Shown: positions 60,780 to 64,000 of the stretch, piece by piece | Layout: each line of letters opens with the position of its first letter | Numbering within the stretch: position 1 is the stretch's first letter | Source of the DNA: an uncultured Eubacteriales bacterium | Lineage (GTDB): Bacteria > Bacillota > Clostridia > Christensenellales > Borkfalkiaceae | Direction of reading: 5' to 3' | DNA length: 64,000 bases | Assembly: GCA_900540805.1 (NCBI GenBank) | Contig: UQHL01000004.1 | Span: 110,002 to 174,001 of the forward strand | Notes under the pieces: model-generated | Told to the model about the DNA's origin: nothing | The model's input: only the letters and a program-made list of their open reading frames with translations | Database searches by the model: none | Translations under genes and position numbers: made by a program

Positions 60780-60875
60780 CTATATAAGATTTTGAGCAAA
60801 GGTTTCAACCCCCGAACAGTAATCTGTTCCGTCAATAGAGTTACCGTAGGAATCATATTGAATTTTAGTTGACAT
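60780..60875 (-). pseudogene. Duplicated 5' fragment of the large tail gene
   Basis: ATG at 60875 (AAGGAGG site retained) to a TAG at 60782-60780. The 31 residues differ from the start of the 655-aa protein at three places only (Pro to Thr, Phe to Tyr, Glu to Asp), up to ETFAQNLI. Homology then seems to continue with one inserted base, giving the stop. It is a relic of a second copy of the tail gene whose remainder is lost. Confidence 0.85.
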
Positions 60876-60925
60876 TTTCATGCCTCCTTGTTATACTTTA
60901 ATTAATTAAAAAAATGAGGTGAATT

Positions 60926-61141
60926 ATGTTTTTTTATATTTTCGGTGGAATAAGTAGTATTCTTTCCTTGATTGGAGGAATTATTGCGTTTGTATCCAAA
61001 CAATGGGCTTTTGGAGCGGTTTTAATTATTACTGCTATTTTTGCCTTTTCTTTACTTTTAACCTTAAATTCATTAACCGAAAAAGTAGAAAAACTTGAAA
61101 AGAAAGTTTCCGAACTAAAAAATCCCGACAAAAAGGATTAA
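60926..61141 (+). CDS. Small membrane protein with coiled-coil tail, adjoining the CRISPR array
   Basis: 71 residues. Two TM segments (about 3-24 and 28-48) are followed by a heptad tail (LTEKVEKLEKKVSELKNPDKKD). GAGGTG precedes the ATG. Its stop lies 7 bp before the first CRISPR repeat, and the next plus-strand terminator comes only after the array, so gene and array are probably on one transcript. Function unknown. Confidence 0.6.
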   Translation: MFFYIFGGISSILSLIGGIIAFVSKQWAFGAVLIITAIFAFSLLLTLNSLTEKVEKLEKKVSELKNPDKKD

Positions 61142-61148
61142 CTGCTGT

Positions 61149-61381
61149 GTTTGAGGGTCTTGTTATTCTGTATGGTTCTAAAACAAATATTTACAAACCT
61201 AAAAGTATAAAATTGTTTGAGAGTCTTGTTATTCTGTAAGTCTCTAAAACACATGAACTAATTTGTAAATCGGCTTAGGTGTTTGAGAGTCTTGTTATTC
61301 TGTAAGTCTCTAAAACTAAGTGCCGCCAAATATAATCCGATAGAAGTTTGAGAGTCTTGTTATTCTGTATGCTTCTAACTA
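61149..61381 (+). CRISPR. CRISPR array 1, type II-like: four repeats, three spacers
   Basis: 36-bp repeats at 61149, 61215, 61281 and 61346. They start GTTTGAGAGTCTTGTTATTC and end CTAAAAC. Spacers are 30, 30 and 29 bp. The repeat ends are partly palindromic, as in type II-A/C repeats. Repeat 1 has one A-to-G change; repeats 2 and 3 have the inner variant TAAGTCTC instead of TATGGTTC. Repeat 4 is decayed at its 3' end (CTAACTA), as usual for the leader-distal end, so plus is the crRNA sense. No cas genes or leader are seen. Confidence 0.9.
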
Positions 61382-61412
61382 CTATCAAATATCATAATTT
61401 CCTCCAAAGAAA

Positions 61413-61447
61413 AAGAACGAGCGGTAAACTCGTTCTTAAATTTTTTT
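61413..61447 (+). terminator. Terminator after CRISPR array 1
   Basis: AAGAACGAG pairs perfectly with CTCGTTCTT around a 7-base loop, then AAATTTTTTT. It comes 31 bp after repeat 4. Confidence 0.85.
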
Positions 61448-61467
61448 CATTTTTTTCGATAAAAGCA

Positions 61468-61526
61468 TTGACAAATCACTAAAAATATATTACAATGTAT
61501 ATACTAAATATATAGGAGGTATATAC
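61468..61526 (+). promoter_or_regulatory. Promoter and operator-like repeats of dinJ-yafQ
   Basis: TTGACA (61468-61473), 17 bp, TACAAT (61491-61496). The palindrome GTATATAC occurs at 61497-61504 and 61519-61526, on both sides of the ribosome site AGGAGG. These are the likely binding sites of the antitoxin. Confidence 0.8.
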
Positions 61527-61527
61527 A

Positions 61528-61797
61528 ATGACTACTATAAATATCCGTGTAGATGAAGATGTAAAGAAACAAGCTACCGAACTTTTTTCTGATTTGGGAT
61601 TAGATATGAGTACGGCAGTCAACATGTTTCTGCGCCAAGCTCTTATACATGACGGTTTACCGTTCGAAGCGACGAGAGAAAGACCTAATGCAGAAACGCT
61701 GGCGGCAATAAAGGAAGTGCGGGAAATGAAAGCACATCCCGAAAAATATAAGCGTTATAATAATATGGACGATTTATGGGCGGCTTTAGAAGAATGA
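61528..61797 (+). CDS. dinJ: RelB/DinJ-family antitoxin
   Basis: 89 residues. The N-terminus TTINIRVDEDVKKQATELFSDLGLDMSTAVNMFLRQAL is the ribbon-helix-helix signature of RelB/DinJ. The C-terminal half (EREMKAHPEKYKRYNNMDDLWAALEE) wraps the toxin. AGGAGG lies 9 bp before the ATG. It overlaps the toxin gene by 4 bp and lies between two CRISPR half-arrays. It neutralises YafQ and represses the operon. Confidence 0.92.
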   Translation: MTTINIRVDEDVKKQATELFSDLGLDMSTAVNMFLRQALIHDGLPFEATRERPNAETLAAIKEVREMKAHPEKYKRYNNMDDLWAALEE

Positions 61798-62069
61798 AAT
61801 ACGATATTACGTTTTCCACTCAATTCAAACGTGATTTGAAATTGATACGCAAACAAGGCAAAGATGAAAATAAACTGAAAAAAGTTATCGAACTTCTTGC
61901 AAACGGCGAGCCGCTTCCGCAAAAGTACAAAGACCATAATTTAACAGGGAATTATGCAGATTGTCGAGAATGCCATATCGAGCCCGATTGGCTATTGATT
62001 TATGAGATAATCGAAGATGATTTAATCTTATATCTGACAAGAACAGGCTCGCACTCCGACTTGTTTTAA
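61794..62069 (+). CDS. yafQ: YafQ-family mRNA interferase toxin
   Basis: 91 residues from the ATG at 61794, overlapping the dinJ stop (ATGA). An earlier ATG at 61776 is less likely. YDITFSTQFKRDLKLIRKQGKD, LPQKYKDHNLTGNYADCRECHIEPDWLLIYEI and LYLTRTGSHSDLF are classical YafQ stretches, including the catalytic His residues and the final SHSDLF. It cuts mRNA on the ribosome when free of DinJ. Its stop lies 14 bp before the second CRISPR half-array. Confidence 0.93.
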   Translation: MKYDITFSTQFKRDLKLIRKQGKDENKLKKVIELLANGEPLPQKYKDHNLTGNYADCRECHIEPDWLLIYEIIEDDLILYLTRTGSHSDLF

Positions 62070-62083
62070 TTTCGCCCACACTA

Positions 62084-62316
62084 GTTTGAGAGTCTTGTTA
62101 TTCTATAAGTCTCTAAAACAAGTGAGTCGGCGCTTAACTGTTGGCGGGGTTTGAGAGTCTTGTTATTCTGTATGGTTCTAAAACTTATGAATGGACGTGA
62201 TAAAATGGACACTGGTTTGAGAGTCTTGTTATTCTGTATGGTTCTAAAACTACCTTCTTAAATTCTGCCCACGCCCACGAGTTTGAGAGTCTTGTTATTC
62301 TGTATGGTTCTAAAAC
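62084..62316 (+). CRISPR. CRISPR array 2, same repeat family: four repeats, three spacers
   Basis: 36-bp repeats at 62084, 62149, 62215 and 62281, with spacers of 29, 30 and 30 bp. Repeat 5 has the TAAGTCTC variant with one more change; repeats 6-8 are the TATGGTTC form and identical. Unlike array 1, the last repeat is intact. No leader-like AT-rich stretch lies between yafQ and repeat 5, so transcription probably comes from the dinJ promoter. Confidence 0.9.
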
Positions 62317-62324
62317 TCAAAGAA

Positions 62325-62353
62325 AAAAGACGAGTGATAACCCGTCTTTTTTT
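62325..62353 (+). terminator. Terminator after CRISPR array 2
   Basis: AAAAGACG pairs perfectly with CGTCTTTT around a 10-base loop, followed by TTTC. It lies 8 bp after the last repeat. Confidence 0.8.
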
Positions 62354-62373
62354 CTATTAAGCTACTTAAAAGT

Positions 62374-62410
62374 AAAGGACGTTCCATAAAGGAGCGTCCT
62401 TTTTGTTTTG
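62374..62410. terminator. Bidirectional terminator before the DUF1828 gene end
   Basis: AAAGGACGTTCC pairs with GGAGCGTCCTTT (one mismatch) around ATAAA, with T-rich flanks on both strands. Confidence 0.75.
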
Positions 62411-62437
62411 TTATGAAGTAATTGAATCGCAACTCAT

Positions 62438-63211
62438 TTACACAGCATTCTTAAATAACATTAAAGTCTCTTTCGTATTCATTTGAGATTTTGGAAGAGC
62501 TTTAATTTTATACTCATCCAATGCAGTAAATACCTCAGAGTTTATTTTCTTTTCATCGTTTAAGAATACATAAAATCTACTGTCATCCTTTCTTTTGTCA
62601 CTCGTATCGTTCCATGAAAATATAGTGTTTACAATACTATTTCGAGTAGGATTATTTACAGCATTACAAAACCTCTCAGGAAAATATTTATCACGCCCTA
62701 TTAAAAAATCATAAGTATGATAAAGGGTGCTTTTCCCCATAACACTCATGCCTGTCATAGCATAAATTTCATTTTTTTCAAAATATGCTGCCACATCGTC
62801 CACAAACATAGAGACACATCGACTTTGGGTGGTATAAGCCATATCATTTACTTTCAACATAGCTTGAAGCAAAGAGTGTTTCTTTTGTGCAAAATCTTTA
62901 ATCGTACTTTTTATAAAAAGATTTCTTTCTCTTGAAATTCTAACCCCCAACCCTAAACAAGCCAATTCCATCATTTGTTTACGCGTAGGCGTTAAGTTTA
63001 CTCCACAGTCCTCTAAATAAGCGATAGTATCTCCGCCATCAGATAAAACAATGTTATCCTCTCCTTTGATTTCCTCGACATATATTTGCATATAGTCGTT
63101 TGAATCGTTTAAAAAAGGAGTTGTTATTTCATAACCACGTTCAATTTGTCTGTAAGTTATTTCTTTTTTTAAAAATTCAATATACTCATCTATCATTGAA
63201 CGAATATCCAT
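62438..63211 (-). CDS. DUF1828/DUF1829-type protein
   Basis: 257 residues. The N-terminal domain (IERGYEITTPFLNDSNDYMQIYVEEIKGEDNIVLSDGGDTIAYLEDCGVNLTPTRKQMM) has the DUF1828 pattern, and the C-terminal part that of DUF1829. A GGAGG site lies in the end of the upstream gene, 1 bp apart, so the two are coupled. Such pairs occur in mobile and defence regions of Firmicutes; a toxin-antitoxin or anti-phage role is suspected but not established here. Confidence 0.75.
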   Translation of the reverse strand: MDIRSMIDEYIEFLKKEITYRQIERGYEITTPFLNDSNDYMQIYVEEIKGEDNIVLSDGGDTIAYLEDCGVNLTPTRKQMMELACLGLGVRISRERNLFIKSTIKDFAQKKHSLLQAMLKVNDMAYTTQSRCVSMFVDDVAAYFEKNEIYAMTGMSVMGKSTLYHTYDFLIGRDKYFPERFCNAVNNPTRNSIVNTIFSWNDTSDKRKDDSRFYVFLNDEKKINSEVFTALDEYKIKALPKSQMNTKETLMLFKNAV

Positions 63212-63212
63212 T

Positions 63213-63671
63213 TTACACCTCCTCTAACTCAGTTTGAAGCTTTATCTCACACTTTTCAACAACATTGAATTTGTCTAAAAACGCCAAGAAATATTTATAT
63301 AAATCTGGATCATCTACGTTGAAAGGTTCAGCATATTTATCATCAAACCCTTCTCTATAAAGATGCAAATGAGTTCCAATAATTTTTTCCCCTCCTAAAG
63401 CTTCTGGATTACGGTGTGTCCACGTAGGCGATACATCTAATCTTAAAAGGCGCACGTCACCTTTCTTATACCTCGCAGTGAACGATACTTTATCCACAGA
63501 TTTATTTACTCGACTCACGCTTATGATAAATATTTTACTTCTATCATTGATTGCCTGTATTTCCAAATTATCTCTTTCTCCATTTTTAGGTAAAGAAAAA
63601 GACTTTTGAACACACTTTTTCAGCATTTCCAACAGTTCATCTGCTTCTTCTTGGGTTAATATAATTGCCAT
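63213..63671 (-). CDS. DUF6978-type protein, partner of the DUF1828 gene
   Basis: 152 residues. The N-terminus ILTQEEADELLEMLKKCV is helical. The middle is beta-rich (SKIFIISVSRVNKSVDKVSFTARYKKGDVRLLRLDVSP) and is followed by HRNPEALGGEKIIGTHLHLYREGFDDKYAEPF. The pattern matches DUF6978 proteins that accompany DUF1828. A sigma-A promoter, TTGATT-17 bp-TACAAT (63732-63704), precedes it. Function unknown. Confidence 0.68.
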   Translation of the reverse strand: MAIILTQEEADELLEMLKKCVQKSFSLPKNGERDNLEIQAINDRSKIFIISVSRVNKSVDKVSFTARYKKGDVRLLRLDVSPTWTHRNPEALGGEKIIGTHLHLYREGFDDKYAEPFNVDDPDLYKYFLAFLDKFNVVEKCEIKLQTELEEV

Positions 63672-63703
63672 CTTTCTTTCAGTCCCCTTGAGTTAGTATC
63701 TTG

Positions 63704-63732
63704 ATTGTACTACACTCAAAAAGAAAAATCAA
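63704..63732 (-). promoter_or_regulatory. Promoter of the DUF6978-DUF1828 operon
   Basis: TTGATT, 17 bp, TACAAT on the minus strand, 33 bp before the start codon. Confidence 0.75.
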
Positions 63733-63761
63733 CATAATTGTAAAAATTTTCCAAAAAAAAT

Positions 63762-64000
63762 TTACTTCTCTTTCATCCTCCCGAAAAACTCTTCGCCGCT
63801 TTCGGGTTTCGCCCCTGCGTCGATCTCGTCCAAGGCAGAGTTGATAAGAGCCGCCGTCTGCATTTTTGCAAACATTTCTTCATACAGTTTAATGCTCATC
63901 ATAACCGCTTCCCCATATCCGTTTTTCGTTATTACTACGGGAACATCGCTTTCCTGACAGGTTTTCATGACCTGCGAGGTGTTTTTTAACTCGTTCACAG
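63762..64000 (-). CDS. Phd/YefM-family antitoxin, N-terminus outside window
   Basis: At least 79 residues. ELKNTSQVMKTCQESDVPVVITKNGYGEAVMMSIKLYEEM is the Phd/YefM DNA-binding fold; the usual first few residues are missing, so the start is beyond the right edge (an in-frame GTG at 63998 is not convincing). The C-terminal part (AALINSALDEIDAGAKPESGEEFFGRM) would bind a toxin. The partner toxin is not seen downstream within the window: after the stop comes the DUF6978 promoter region. Confidence 0.85.
   Translation of the reverse strand, partial: VNELKNTSQVMKTCQESDVPVVITKNGYGEAVMMSIKLYEEMFAKMQTAALINSALDEIDAGAKPESGEEFFGRMKEK

Noticed and set aside
60876..61148. Classical CRISPR leader upstream of array 1
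   Set aside because: The small membrane gene ends 7 bp before repeat 1, leaving no leader.
61776..61793. Upstream start of yafQ
   Set aside because: The ATG at 61794 overlaps the dinJ stop in the usual ATGA manner and matches the family N-terminus.
61149..62316. Matches of the other five spacers inside the window
   Set aside because: By eye no match was found for spacers 1, 2, 4, 5 or 6 on either strand; only spacer 3 has one.
49200..64000. Integrase, recombinase or att sites bounding the island
   Set aside because: No integrase-like frame and no convincing pair of direct repeats at the borders could be found.
1..64000. tRNA or rRNA genes
   Set aside because: No cloverleaf-like GTTCRA-containing segment or rRNA stretch was recognised.

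Overview
The window reads as a chromosomal segment of a spore-forming, monoderm Clostridia-type Firmicute, probably an uncultured gut lineage. The evidence is spoIIE and spoVB, a pyrR-led pyr operon, the two-subunit PyrDB/PyrK type of dihydroorotate dehydrogenase genes, a TM1266-type hydrogenase regulator, strong AGGAGG ribosome sites, and sigma-A promoters with 17 bp spacing. The species cannot be fixed from sequence alone. No rRNA or tRNA gene was seen.

Left part (1-39.4 kb): mostly GC-rich core genes. In order they are a hydrolase and small envelope genes, glmM with a degenerate GlmU-like partner, an SsuABC-type importer, a hydrogenase-like protein with its TM1266 regulator, gph-like/trmB/dut, a ZIP transporter, trpS, galM-galK, and a complete pyrR-B-C-F-K-D-E operon behind a leader terminator. 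A sporulation-linked block follows (Cys-rich protein, LysM protein, spoVB with divergent sigma-E-like promoters), then pgi, a solitary mazF, spoIIE, mgtE, two envelope proteins, an isochorismatase-like hydrolase and ppa. A palindromic repeat family of about 73 bp recurs at 4.9, 10.8 and 34.5-34.8 kb.

Middle (39.6-46.0 kb): a surface-polysaccharide cluster on the plus strand. It has a GT87-like membrane transferase, a HisC/CobD-like PLP enzyme, a fused TagD-like cytidylyltransferase/Gfo-Idh-MocA oxidoreductase, LicD, a GT2-GtrA deletion pseudogene and a flippase. Together they suggest a CDP-activated (possibly amino-)alcohol phosphate placed on a glycan by LicD. Next is a large EndoQ-like PHP nuclease fused to a UvrD helicase, apparently expressed from a leaderless mRNA.

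Right part (49.4-64 kb): an AT-richer accessory island. It holds an sRNA candidate, a DUF6809/XRE divergent pair, a toxin-antitoxin-SecB-like chaperone (TAC) operon, and a phage-tail-like cassette (baseplate/fibre genes plus three membrane proteins and a 20-aa peptide) without capsid, terminase, integrase or lysin. It also holds a type II-like CRISPR array split in two by a dinJ-yafQ module, a DUF1828/DUF6978 pair, and a Phd-type antitoxin cut by the window edge. The clearest unusual signal is that one CRISPR spacer matches the first tail gene, 1.7 kb away, at 27 of 29 positions. It has a G-rich 3' flank and a seed mismatch. Each half-array lies between the stop codon of a plus-strand gene and an intrinsic terminator, so each may be expressed from its neighbour's promoter. 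No cas gene or tracrRNA is visible in the window.
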